Shown: positions 26,331-33,593 of the stretch, in pieces | How positions within the stretch are numbered: the stretch's first letter is position 1 | Layout: every line of letters begins with the position of its first letter | Assembly (NCBI RefSeq): GCF_001654455.1 | Contig: NZ_CP015772.1 | Location: forward strand, 5,518,001-5,582,000 | Length of the DNA: 64,000 nucleotides | DNA from: Niabella ginsenosidivorans | GTDB taxonomy: Bacteria > Bacteroidota > Bacteroidia > Chitinophagales > Chitinophagaceae | Direction of reading: 5' to 3' | The notes under the pieces: generated by a model | Database searches by the model: none | Told to the model about the DNA's origin: nothing | The model's input: the letters and a program-made list of their open reading frames with translations, nothing else | Position numbers and translations under genes: made by a program

Positions 26331-27509
26331 ATGAATCAGTCACCATTTGCCATGATCCATACCATGCGCTGGTATGGCCCTAATGATCCTGTGAGCCTGG
26401 ATGATATTAAACAGGCCGGTTGCACAGGAGTTGTAACCGCCTTGCATCATATTCCTGTAGGAGCCATCTGGGAAATTGATGAAATCAGTAAAAGAAAAAA
26501 AGAGGTAGAAGATGCCGGTTTAACCTGGGAGGTTATTGAAAGCCTGCCGGTGCATGAAGCTATAAAAAAGCAAAGCGGCAATTACCGGGAGTATATTGAA
26601 AACTATAAGCAAAGTCTTAGGAATGTGGCCGCATGCGGGCTACGGGTGGTTACTTATAATTTTATGCCCATCCTGGACTGGATGCGCACAGACATTAATT
26701 ACACGGTTGCCGATGGCAGCAAGGCTTTGCGGTTTGAAAAACCGGCCTTTATTGCTTTTGATGTATACCTGTTAAAGCGCCCGGGCGCAGAAAATGATTA
26801 TACCGGAGAAGAATTACAGGCCGCCAGGGATTGCCTTGAAAAACTAAGCGATGAGGAAAAAGAAACCCTTTACCGCAATACCTTACTGGGGCTACCAGGC
26901 AGCGAAGAACGTTTTACAGAAGCGGAGATACTTGCGGCGCTGAAAACCTATGAAGCCATTGATGCAAAGAAACTAAAAGAGCACTTGTTTTATTTTCTGC
27001 AGCAGGTGGTTCCCGTTGCTGAGGAGGCCGGTTTAAAAATGGCTATTCACCCGGATGACCCTCCCTTTCCTATATTGGGATTGCCCAGGATCGTAAGCAC
27101 TGAAAAAGATGCAGAAGAGTTAATTAATGCTGCCCCGTCCAAAGCCAACGGGTTGTGCTTCTGCACAGGATCTTACGGAGTAAGGGCCGATAATGATCTG
27201 CCGGGAATGGTAAAACGGCTGGGAGATCATATCCATTTCCTGCACCTGCGCAGTACGAAGAGGGATGCAGCCGGCAATTTTTTTGAAGCGGATCACCTGA
27301 ACGGAGATGTGGATATGTATGAAGTGGTAAAAGAAATTGTAAAAACCATGCGCAGAAGGAAGGTATCCATCCATATGCGGCCGGATCATGGGCACCAGAT
27401 GCTGGATGATCTTAAAAAGACCACTTATCCCGGGTATTCTGCTATAGGCCGGTTGAGAGGTTTGGCAGAATTACGCGGACTGGAGCTGGGTATTCAGCGA
27501 AGTATATAA
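26331..27509 (+). CDS. uxuA: Mannonate dehydratase
   Basis: Enzyme of 392 aa that dehydrates D-mannonate to 2-keto-3-deoxygluconate in hexuronate breakdown. The TIM-barrel family is recognisable from [20 protein letters not shown] and [17 protein letters not shown] near the N-terminus, the metal-site stretches [20 protein letters not shown] and HFLHLRS, and the C-terminal HMRPDHGHQ. It follows the LacI-type regulator and probably belongs to its regulon. UxuA serves the glucuronate branch, whereas pectin mainly yields galacturonate or unsaturated uronates; no other uronate gene is in the window. Confidence 0.94.
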   Translation: MNQSPFAMIHTMRWYGPNDPVSLDDIKQAGCTGVVTALHHIPVGAIWEIDEISKRKKEVEDAGLTWEVIESLPVHEAIKKQSGNYREYIENYKQSLRNVAACGLRVVTYNFMPILDWMRTDINYTVADGSKALRFEKPAFIAFDVYLLKRPGAENDYTGEELQAARDCLEKLSDEEKETLYRNTLLGLPGSEERFTEAEILAALKTYEAIDAKKLKEHLFYFLQQVVPVAEEAGLKMAIHPDDPPFPILGLPRIVSTEKDAEELINAAPSKANGLCFCTGSYGVRADNDLPGMVKRLGDHIHFLHLRSTKRDAAGNFFEADHLNGDVDMYEVVKEIVKTMRRRKVSIHMRPDHGHQMLDDLKKTTYPGYSAIGRLRGLAELRGLELGIQRSI

Positions 27510-27612
27510 GAAATGTGGAACAGGTAACAGGGTTAGTATCTATCCTGCTCCGTGCGGCGTCCTTCATCGCACAATGCTATTGTAGCTCGTTGGCGATATA
27601 CATACTTCTGAC

Positions 27613-27871
27613 TCAGTCCTCATAAAAAGGCTCTTTGGGAAGTTGCTTCAGATGGCGAATGTACCTTTGTTCATCAAAGGGTTTTTGGTGTTTCAGTATC
27701 TCAAACAGTTCTATGGCGACACACTGGCCGATCAGCTGCATGGTCTCAAATTCAGTATAGCCTTCTTTCAATAACCGTTTAAATGTTATTTTTGTTTCTG
27801 GAGGAGTATTGGGCCATCTGGTTTTTAATGATCTCAAAAATATGTTCCCGCATTACTTCATTCTGTTCCAT
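27613..27871 (-). pseudogene. Small conserved-looking protein gene split by a +1 frameshift
   Basis: Two overlapping frames look like one gene. From the ATG at 27871 the first frame reads MEQNEVMREHIFEIIKNQMA and stops at 27779. The second frame, one base on, runs from about 27810 to 27613 (PPETKITFKRLLKEGY and LIGQCVAIELFEILKHQKPF) and has only a TTG start of its own. Joining them near 27806-27811 (around CAATACT) gives a single protein of about 86 aa. The second part is clearly protein-like, with an amphipathic helix pattern. Likely one inserted base; a sequencing error or programmed frameshift cannot be excluded. Function not recognised. Confidence 0.55.
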
Positions 27872-27949
27872 ATAAGCGTTTGTGTTTATTTATTTCCCTG
27901 TGAAATGATATAAAGATCCCGGTATGGACAATGTGCAACAATGCACCTG

Positions 27950-28558
27950 TCATTCCTCCCATTCACCTGCGCCCTGCCGTACCAGCACCATCGTATCACC
28001 GGTAGCATCAATAACGGTTGAAGGGATCATTCCGCCAATGCCCCCGTCTACCACAATATCAACCAGGTTCTGATATTTGTTGTAGATCATTTCCGGATCA
28101 GTATACTCTTCTACCAGCTCACCGGGCAGGGTGGTGCTTAAAATGGGATGCCCCAATTCTTCAATAAGCATGCGGGTAATTTTATTATCCGGTACGCGGA
28201 TGCCCACAGTGTCCTTTTTGCTGTGCAGGATCTTGGGTACCTGCTTGCTGGCGCCCAGGATAAACGTGTAAGGACCGGGCAGGTACTCCTTCATGGTACG
28301 GAATGTAGTATTGGAGATCTGTTTGGCGAAATCGCTCAGATGGCTCAGGTTGGCGCATACAAAGGAAAACTGCGCCTTTTTAGGATCAACCTGCTTGATC
28401 CAGGCGATCCGTTCTATTGCTTTTGTCTGAAAAATATCGCAACCCAAACCATAAATAGTATCTGTAGGATAAACAATAATGCCCCCGGATCTTAAACAGT
28501 CTGCTACCTGTTTAATCAGTCTCGGTTGCGGATCCTTTGGATGAATAGCTATCAGCAT
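27950..28558 (-). CDS. YrdC/Sua5-family threonylcarbamoyl-AMP synthase
   Basis: Protein of 202 aa with the YrdC fold, which makes threonylcarbamoyl-AMP for the t6A modification of tRNAs reading ANN codons. Recognisable parts are the N-terminal LRSGGIIVYPTDTIYGLGCDIF, the basic KKAQFSFVCANLSHLSDFA and the C-terminal STVIDATGDTMVLVRQGAGEW. The length agrees with short-form YrdC/YciO proteins lacking the Sua5 extension. Bacteria can have both TsaC and YciO paralogues, and this KAQFSFVC version is closer to the YciO type, so its direct role in t6A is less sure. Confidence 0.9.
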   Translation of the reverse strand: MLIAIHPKDPQPRLIKQVADCLRSGGIIVYPTDTIYGLGCDIFQTKAIERIAWIKQVDPKKAQFSFVCANLSHLSDFAKQISNTTFRTMKEYLPGPYTFILGASKQVPKILHSKKDTVGIRVPDNKITRMLIEELGHPILSTTLPGELVEEYTDPEMIYNKYQNLVDIVVDGGIGGMIPSTVIDATGDTMVLVRQGAGEWEE

Positions 28559-28768
28559 ATAATAAGTACTGCAAATATCGGGCTAAGTGTTGGGCCCGGC
28601 AATAGGTTTCAATGTTACCTTCAATATTTTTCAGCTGGGAATGTAAAATGTTTAAATAACCAATTTAAAATGAAAAGTGAAGTGGTGTCTTCCCGGGAAC
28701 TGAAAATGACAGGGCAGCCAACAGTATCTCCTTTACTTTTACATTTTATATTCCATATTTCTTATTTT

Positions 28769-29797
28769 CTACTCCTGTATGCTCCATACTTCCTTACCCC
28801 GCAGCAGGGCATCCAGGTCCGGCGTTTTACGGGCTTTGGCATCTTCTAATTGCAGTGCCATCATTTCCTCATAGCAGGGGCGGTCTGTTTCATAAAAAAC
28901 GCCAAAGGGCCTTGGCAGGTGGCCATCCAGTGCCGGGTTATCAAAGATGCGGGTTAATAATTGCGCTTTGAAAATATCTTTTTCATCATGTATCCACAGG
29001 TCATCAGCGCTGTATTCTGCTCCAAGTGTCACTACCTGTGGTTTGAACCCATCCAGGCGGATCCCTTTATTGCCTGCTGCACCAAAGATGAGCGGTTTGC
29101 CATGTTCCACAAAAATAGTTTCTTCCGGCTTGGATCCTTTCTCCGTAAAAATTTCAAAAGCGCCGTCATTAAAAATATTGCAGTTCTGGTAAATTTCCAG
29201 GAAGGAAGCGCCCTTGTGCTGGTGCGTGCGGATCAGCATTGCCTGCAGGTGTTTAGGGTCCCTGTCCATAGTGCGTGCTACAAAAGTAGCATCTGCGCCC
29301 ATTGCCAGGGCAAGGGGATTAAAGGGGTGATCAATGCTGCCAAACGGAGTAGATTTTGTTATCTTCTTCTCTTCTGATGTAGGGGAATATTGTCCTTTGG
29401 TTAGCCCATAGATCTGGTTATTGAACAATAAAATATTTACGTCAAAGTTCCTGCGCAGCAAATGGATGGTATGATTGCCGCCAATGCTCAACCCATCACC
29501 ATCGCCGGTAACGATCCAGATGCTCAGCTCCGGCCTTGTGGCCTTCAGGCCCGATGCAATAGCCGTTGCGCGACCGTGGATGGAGTGCATGCCATAGGTA
29601 TTCATATAATAAGGAAAACGGCTGCTGCACCCGATGCCGGATATAAAAACAATATTTTCTTTAGGCATGTTAAGGCCGGGCATTACCCGTTGCACCTGTG
29701 CCAGTATGGAATAATCGCCACAACCGGGGCACCAGCGAACTTCCTGGTCAGTTGCAAAATCCTTTGCGGTTAAGGCGGGAACTAAAACTTCAGACAT
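28769..29797 (-). CDS. korB: 2-oxoacid:ferredoxin oxidoreductase beta subunit
   Basis: Thiamine-diphosphate-binding beta subunit of 342 aa. It has the Fe-S/ThDP N-terminus (VRWCPGCGDYSILAQ and SGIGCSSRFPYYM) and the ThDP/Mg motif VTGDGDGLSIGGNH, followed by NNQIYGLTKGQ. It oxidises 2-oxoglutarate or a related 2-oxoacid and passes electrons to ferredoxin. The alpha subunit (korA) is usually its neighbour, but the upstream gene here is a divergent cytochrome and the downstream gene is the YrdC protein, so no korA is next to it. It would need to be supplied from elsewhere in the genome. Confidence 0.92.
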   Translation of the reverse strand: MSEVLVPALTAKDFATDQEVRWCPGCGDYSILAQVQRVMPGLNMPKENIVFISGIGCSSRFPYYMNTYGMHSIHGRATAIASGLKATRPELSIWIVTGDGDGLSIGGNHTIHLLRRNFDVNILLFNNQIYGLTKGQYSPTSEEKKITKSTPFGSIDHPFNPLALAMGADATFVARTMDRDPKHLQAMLIRTHQHKGASFLEIYQNCNIFNDGAFEIFTEKGSKPEETIFVEHGKPLIFGAAGNKGIRLDGFKPQVVTLGAEYSADDLWIHDEKDIFKAQLLTRIFDNPALDGHLPRPFGVFYETDRPCYEEMMALQLEDAKARKTPDLDALLRGKEVWSIQE

Positions 29798-29956
29798 CTT
29801 TTAAAAATAATGCGCAAAGGTAATCATTAAAAGCCATTAAAGGGCATTAATAAGTGATGCTAACAGTTGTTATGCCATCGGTACTTCTGCAAAACATTAC
29901 AACTGTTTAATTTGTCAAATTGTAGTACCTTGTCATTAAATTGTAAAATTGAGTCT

Positions 29957-30337
29957 ATGCAGTATAAAAAGATCACCGTGGCATTCACCGCTCTGCTGTT
30001 ATTATTAATGATAGGTGTTTCTTATTCCTTTTACACGCCGCCACATAATTTAAAAGTGCTGCCGCAGGATATTACGCATGAAAAGCTGGACAGCATCATG
30101 CACGGGTTCAATACTTCGCTAGGTGTTAAATGTGATTTTTGCCATGCGAAAAACGGCGATAAGCTGGATTTTGCCTCTGATAACAACCCTGCAAAAGATG
30201 TAGCGCGTAAGATGCTGCTGATGACTATGGAAATCAACAAGAATTATTTTAATACGGATTCCACTATTCACCCTGCCTATTTAAACACAGTAACCTGCAA
30301 TACCTGTCATAAAGGAGATGCTTATCCTGAGCGCTAA
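29957..30337 (+). CDS. Exported di-haem-motif c-type cytochrome (photosynthetic reaction-centre cytochrome-like)
   Basis: Small cytochrome of 126 aa with an uncleaved or cleavable N-terminal hydrophobic segment (about 6-24) and two haem-binding motifs, CDFCH (59-63) and CNTCH (114-118). The stretch MHGFNTSLGVKCDFCH and the helix MLLMTMEINKNYF match the domain family related to photosynthetic reaction-centre cytochrome c subunits, present in many non-photosynthetic Bacteroidota. The start at 29957 is taken because the longer frame begins with a non-signal, Cys-rich sequence. It is divergent from korB. Partner oxidoreductase unknown. Confidence 0.88.
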   Translation: MQYKKITVAFTALLLLLMIGVSYSFYTPPHNLKVLPQDITHEKLDSIMHGFNTSLGVKCDFCHAKNGDKLDFASDNNPAKDVARKMLLMTMEINKNYFNTDSTIHPAYLNTVTCNTCHKGDAYPER

Positions 30338-30392
30338 AAAGATACTAAAACATCCGGAAGCGGATCTGTTTCTACCGGCTTGCTAAAAAAGA

Positions 30393-31115
30393 ATGATGAA
30401 TAGAACCTTCAACAAATGTCTATGGCTTTGGGCTCTTATGCCTGTTTTTATTTTTTCCTGTACAACAGACACCAACAATTGCTTAAGCCGCAAAGAAAAA
30501 GAGCAGGGGTGGGTGTTGCTGTTTGATGGCAGCTCTGCCAGCGGATGGCATTTATACAATAAGAAAAATACAACTGCCGGGTGGATCGTAAAGGATCAGG
30601 CGCTGGCGGTGGATACGGTAAAGAAAACGGAGGTCAATGATCTTGTTTCTGATAAAACGTATACCAATTTTGATTTGCAGTTTGAATGGAAACTGGCCAA
30701 AAACGGAAACAGCGGCGTATTTATAAATGTGCAGGAGCGCCCCGACCTGACCACCGCCTGGGCCTCCGGGCCGGAATACCAACTGCTGGACCCGGCACAT
30801 GCGGATAATGCCATCCCTGTAAAAAAAGCGGGTACCCTTTTTGCGCTGGATGCGCAGAAAACCCCTGCGGCGGCTAAACCTGCGGGCGAGTGGAACCTGT
30901 CCCGCATAAAACAGGTAAATGGGAAGATTGAGTTTTATTTGAACGGGGTATTAACCGTGCAGGAGGATCTTACGGCTCCTGCCTGGCAGGATTCGGTCAG
31001 GCATACACATTTTAAAAACTTTCCTGAATTTGGCAAACATACCAGCGGGCATATTGCATTACAGGACTGGGCCAGCGGGGTTGCCTTCAGGAATATTAAG
31101 ATCAGAGAGCTGTAA
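30393..31115 (+). CDS. DUF1080 lipoprotein (3-keto-disaccharide hydrolase domain)
   Basis: Protein of 240 aa with a lipoprotein signal (LMPVFIFSC, C23) and one DUF1080 domain (about 35-238) of the concanavalin-like fold, with GWVLLFDGSSASGWHLY, NFDLQFEWKLAKNGNSGVF and HIALQDWASGVAFRNIKIREL. Some members hydrolyse 3-keto-glucosides or bind glycans. A start at either of two adjacent ATGs (30393 or 30396) is possible. It follows the cytochrome gene after 55 bp on the same strand. No sugar oxidoreductase gene is nearby. Confidence 0.88.
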   Translation: MMNRTFNKCLWLWALMPVFIFSCTTDTNNCLSRKEKEQGWVLLFDGSSASGWHLYNKKNTTAGWIVKDQALAVDTVKKTEVNDLVSDKTYTNFDLQFEWKLAKNGNSGVFINVQERPDLTTAWASGPEYQLLDPAHADNAIPVKKAGTLFALDAQKTPAAAKPAGEWNLSRIKQVNGKIEFYLNGVLTVQEDLTAPAWQDSVRHTHFKNFPEFGKHTSGHIALQDWASGVAFRNIKIREL

Positions 31116-31350
31116 GAAAATACCAGGGACTGTATTTTTCAGAGCACCTTTTAGCAACGGTTTATTTTATGAGCTAATGATGCTTGTAGCCAGGAACCTT
31201 CCCTGAAATGCAACCGGTCTGAAACAGAAAAATTAAAAAGCCGGACGATTGTGTTTGTGATTAGTAATATAATCTGATAAACTGTAATTCAAATCATTCG
31301 CCATGCAGATTTACCTGTAATGAGCCTGTAACCGCTCCGTTATCAGTCCT

Positions 31351-31388
31351 CCCGACTGCCGCCAAACCGTTTGTTGTGCGCCGTTATT
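31351..31388 (-). repeat. attC-like half-element downstream of the first cassette gene
   Basis: Sequence around GCCAAACCGTTTGTTGTGCG just 3' of the cassette gene ending at 31384. It matches the right arm of the element at 32035-32072 (GCCAAACTCTTGTTGCCGGC) with the same spacing to the end of a gene. No left arm is visible within about 100 bp, so this copy may be truncated where the array joins the chromosome. Confidence 0.5.
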
Positions 31389-31926
31389 TTCGTTTTGCAC
31401 TTAATAGTTTTAAATAGTCCTTTGTTGATGTTAAGAAATCTGTTGCGTCTTCTTGTTTTGTGTCAATATGTTGTTTGTCGCTAAGGATTGTGTCAATTAG
31501 TTTATCATTGTTAAAATAATATCGTCCTTTGAAAACAATGTTCAACTTAGAGTAGTCAAAACTTTGCGTGCCGTCATTGTATTTATATCTGCTTTCTGTT
31601 GAATAAACAAAAATAAGTTTCCCTTTGTCAAGATAATATTCGTTTTGAATAACCTTATTTGAAAGTCCGACCCATTCTATAATTTTTTTCAAAGTGTCAT
31701 TTTTAAAGTATCCTGTCAAGCTACCGCCATTGTCTGTGCCGTGTCCTAAAAATTCTTCAGCATCGACAATAGTTACGGTCTTGTAATTTTTGTAATCATT
31801 AATTTGGTGGAACATATTTTTAATCTGGGTAAGCGTGAGATTTTTGTCTTGCTTACCTTGTCCATAAATTGTTGTCAAAATAAGAAAGCTAAAAATTGTC
31901 AGTACTATGAATTTGTTGAGTGTCAT
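31384..31926 (-). CDS. Exported hypothetical protein, cassette gene
   Basis: Protein of about 180 aa, not recognised. From the ATG at 31926 it has a signal-like N-terminus (FIVLTIFSFLILTTIYG) and a mature part rich in Lys, Asp, Tyr and Asn with alternating beta-strand-like segments (VTIVDAEEFLGHGTDNGG, KLIFVYSTESRYKYNDG). The frame stays open for 27 more codons upstream, but those lie in the attC-like repeat. Its AT content is visibly higher than that of flanking chromosomal genes, and it is bracketed by related palindromic elements at both ends, as an integron cassette gene would be. Confidence 0.7.
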   Translation of the reverse strand: MTLNKFIVLTIFSFLILTTIYGQGKQDKNLTLTQIKNMFHQINDYKNYKTVTIVDAEEFLGHGTDNGGSLTGYFKNDTLKKIIEWVGLSNKVIQNEYYLDKGKLIFVYSTESRYKYNDGTQSFDYSKLNIVFKGRYYFNNDKLIDTILSDKQHIDTKQEDATDFLTSTKDYLKLLSAKRK

Positions 31927-31934
31927 TATTATGG

Positions 31935-32072
31935 CGTGCAACGGTTCGGGGCTTGGCGGTTGGGCGGGATTTTTTGCACTAGCGCTGATATGAAGAACCA
32001 AGCACAAATATAGTAAAAAAGTTCAGGCGAAGCTCTTCGCCCCGCCTGACGCCAAACTCTTGTTGCCGGCAG
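31935..32072 (-). repeat. attC-like imperfect palindrome between cassettes
   Basis: About 138 bp that fold back on themselves. The left arm 31935-31969 (GCAACGGTT, GGGGCTTGGCGGTTGGGCGGG) pairs imperfectly with the right arm 32035-32072 (CCCCGCCTGACGCCAAAC, TTGTTGCCGGC). Near the right arm is a perfect GGCGAAG-CT-CTTCGCC hairpin (32027-32042). The size, the imperfect symmetry and the position directly after the 3' end of a gene resemble integron attC sites. The terminal GTTG motif does not fit the classical GTTRRRY core. Confidence 0.55.
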
Positions 32073-32090
32073 TGTTGTTTTATCTGTTTT

Positions 32091-32615
32091 CTAGCTACCT
32101 GCAAAAGGTGTCCCAAATATTCCAACTGCGAGCTCTGCCCAAACGAGTAAAAAAGCTAATAGAACAATCCCGCAAAATATAATTCTGCCTTTAGTACTTT
32201 TCACTTTTCTTAAAACAAATTCACAAAGCAAGCCCGTTCCTAAAAGTAGAACACCCATTATTACGAAGTCCAGAATTTTCCAGTCAACACCGGTGCTAAA
32301 TTGCATTGCCATTAGTGGGATAAGGAGTAGAGTAGGTACTGCTACCAAAATGAGGATTAATCTTTTGTTTTGTAGTGACATAATTGTTGAGTTTTTATTC
32401 GTTAAATGATAAATATTTCCAACTATAGAAGGTCGAAATAAATGCAGCACTTCTTTGACAAAAATCCATTTTGCCTTTTTCAGTCCATATTTTCCGGAAT
32501 ATTCATGAAATCTCTCAGTCAAGTCGCCTTCAATTTCTTCAAGAAAATCAGGATGGCAAAACCAGCGAAAAAAAACTAATGCAATTCGGGGCGGTTTATT
32601 TTCTGATGGGTTCAT
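32091..32615 (-). CDS. Permease-prefix-domain membrane protein
   Basis: Protein of 174 aa. The first ~75 residues (PPRIALVFFRWFCHPDFLEE, IEGDLTERFHEY) match the permease prefix domain found ahead of FtsX-type ABC permeases in Bacteroidota. About three TM segments follow (LILILVAVPTLLLIPLMAM, ILDFVIMGVLLLGTGLLCEF, IIFCGIVLLAFLLVWAEL). The usual permease module is missing, so it is a short stand-alone form. It starts immediately after the stop of the PadR gene (TAAATG) and should be co-expressed and controlled by it. Both genes make up the second cassette. Confidence 0.8.
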   Translation of the reverse strand: MNPSENKPPRIALVFFRWFCHPDFLEEIEGDLTERFHEYSGKYGLKKAKWIFVKEVLHLFRPSIVGNIYHLTNKNSTIMSLQNKRLILILVAVPTLLLIPLMAMQFSTGVDWKILDFVIMGVLLLGTGLLCEFVLRKVKSTKGRIIFCGIVLLAFLLVWAELAVGIFGTPFAGS

Positions 32616-32960
32616 TTATGAAAATTTGAAAACTACTTTTGGTATTGCGTCCCAAAGAGAATTTCGCTGTGCTCTTGTTCGGTTAAGTATTTGCCTTCCA
32701 CTGGCTGTAATTTCGTATAGCCGTTTTCTTTTCCCTCCTCTGACTTTTGTAGTTTCACCAAATTCTGACTTGACCAAGTCTTTCTCCTCAAGTCTTTTTA
32801 GAACAGTTTGCATTGCACCTAAACTTACTTTTCGGTTAAGCCGGTCTTCAATTTCTGTAATGATGTTTACGCCATAGGCTTCTCCGTTAAGTATTGCGAC
32901 TGTGAGTAAAACGATTTCTTCAAATTCTCCTAAATGAAATTGGCTCATTTTGTCTGACAT
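32616..32960 (-). CDS. PadR-family transcriptional regulator
   Basis: Winged-helix regulator of about 114 aa with the characteristic start FHLGEFEEIVLLTVAILNGE, AYGVNIITEIEDRLNRKVSLGAMQTVLKRLEEKDLV in the recognition region and the wing GGKRKRLYEITASG. An ATG at 32960 or 32948 is likely, since the frame's outermost codon at 32969 is TTG. It is directly followed by the permease-prefix membrane protein, the common PadR partner in Bacteroidota. Its AT-rich surroundings suggest transfer. Confidence 0.88.
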   Translation of the reverse strand: MSDKMSQFHLGEFEEIVLLTVAILNGEAYGVNIITEIEDRLNRKVSLGAMQTVLKRLEEKDLVKSEFGETTKVRGGKRKRLYEITASGRQILNRTRAQRNSLWDAIPKVVFKFS

Positions 32961-33112
32961 TTGCCACAAATGTAGTTATTATTTTTTAAATAAACCATAT
33001 TTGTAGTTAAAATATAAAAAAATTGGTTGACTAAAAATATTTGAAGAGGGTCTCTTTTCGTTTTGAAGTGTCGTGATTAACATTGCAGCCAACTCTCAAA
33101 TAAACGAAGCTT

Positions 33113-33574
33113 TTGTTTGACCTGCCTGTAAAACCTATAGGGGATAAAGCGCTGCAACAAATAAATCCTGTAAATGCCGGCACGTTTAAAAAATTTAGGG
33201 AAACTCTGATATTAAAAGCATACAGTCCGGTAACGCTTAAAACCGATCTTTCCGAGTTTGCGCAACTATTACATGGAATACAAACCAAAATCATTTCTGT
33301 TTGAAGGTCAGTTTGGCGGTCCTTACCATTTACGCAGTGCCCAGGCCGTTTTTAAAAATGCAATGAAGGCCGCGGGTGTCAATAAACAGATAGGTATTCA
33401 CGGTCTGCGGCACAGCTATGTGCCACACATTTATTGGAATATGGAACGGATATATCGTTTATTCAAAAACTGCTGGGGCATAATGATATTAAAACAACGC
33501 TTCGCTACGCGCAGGTGGCTGATCCCGCAATCGCAGCCATAAAATCGCCTCCGGACAGACTAAGCACCGGCTGA
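33113..33574 (+). pseudogene. Decayed IntI-like tyrosine recombinase
   Basis: Three frame-broken pieces of one integrase. The first frame (33113 to about 33265) keeps the core-binding SAM-like part (TFKKFRETLILKAYSPVTLK, EFAQLLH). A jump with loss of about 100-150 codons leads to a second frame (about 33265-33425) with YKPKSFLFEGQFGG and GIHGLRHSY, the HxxR box. After two extra bases at TATGTGCC the reading continues in the first frame as YGTDISFIQKLLGHNDIKTT and LRYAQV (nucleophile Tyr), ending IKSPPDRLSTG at 33574. The SPxD ending resembles integron-type integrases. It lies next to the attC-like cassettes and was perhaps their recombinase. Confidence 0.85.
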
Positions 33575-33593
33575 ATATAATATGTACACTTTC

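Noticed and set aside
31935-32072. Classical integron attC site
   Set aside because: Arms and position fit, but the outer core does not match RYYYAAC/GTTRRRY, so it is called attC-like only.
33258-33542. Open frame of 94 codons as an independent gene
   Set aside because: It is the middle part of the frameshifted integrase; its C-terminal third is out of frame and nonsense compared with the integrase reading.
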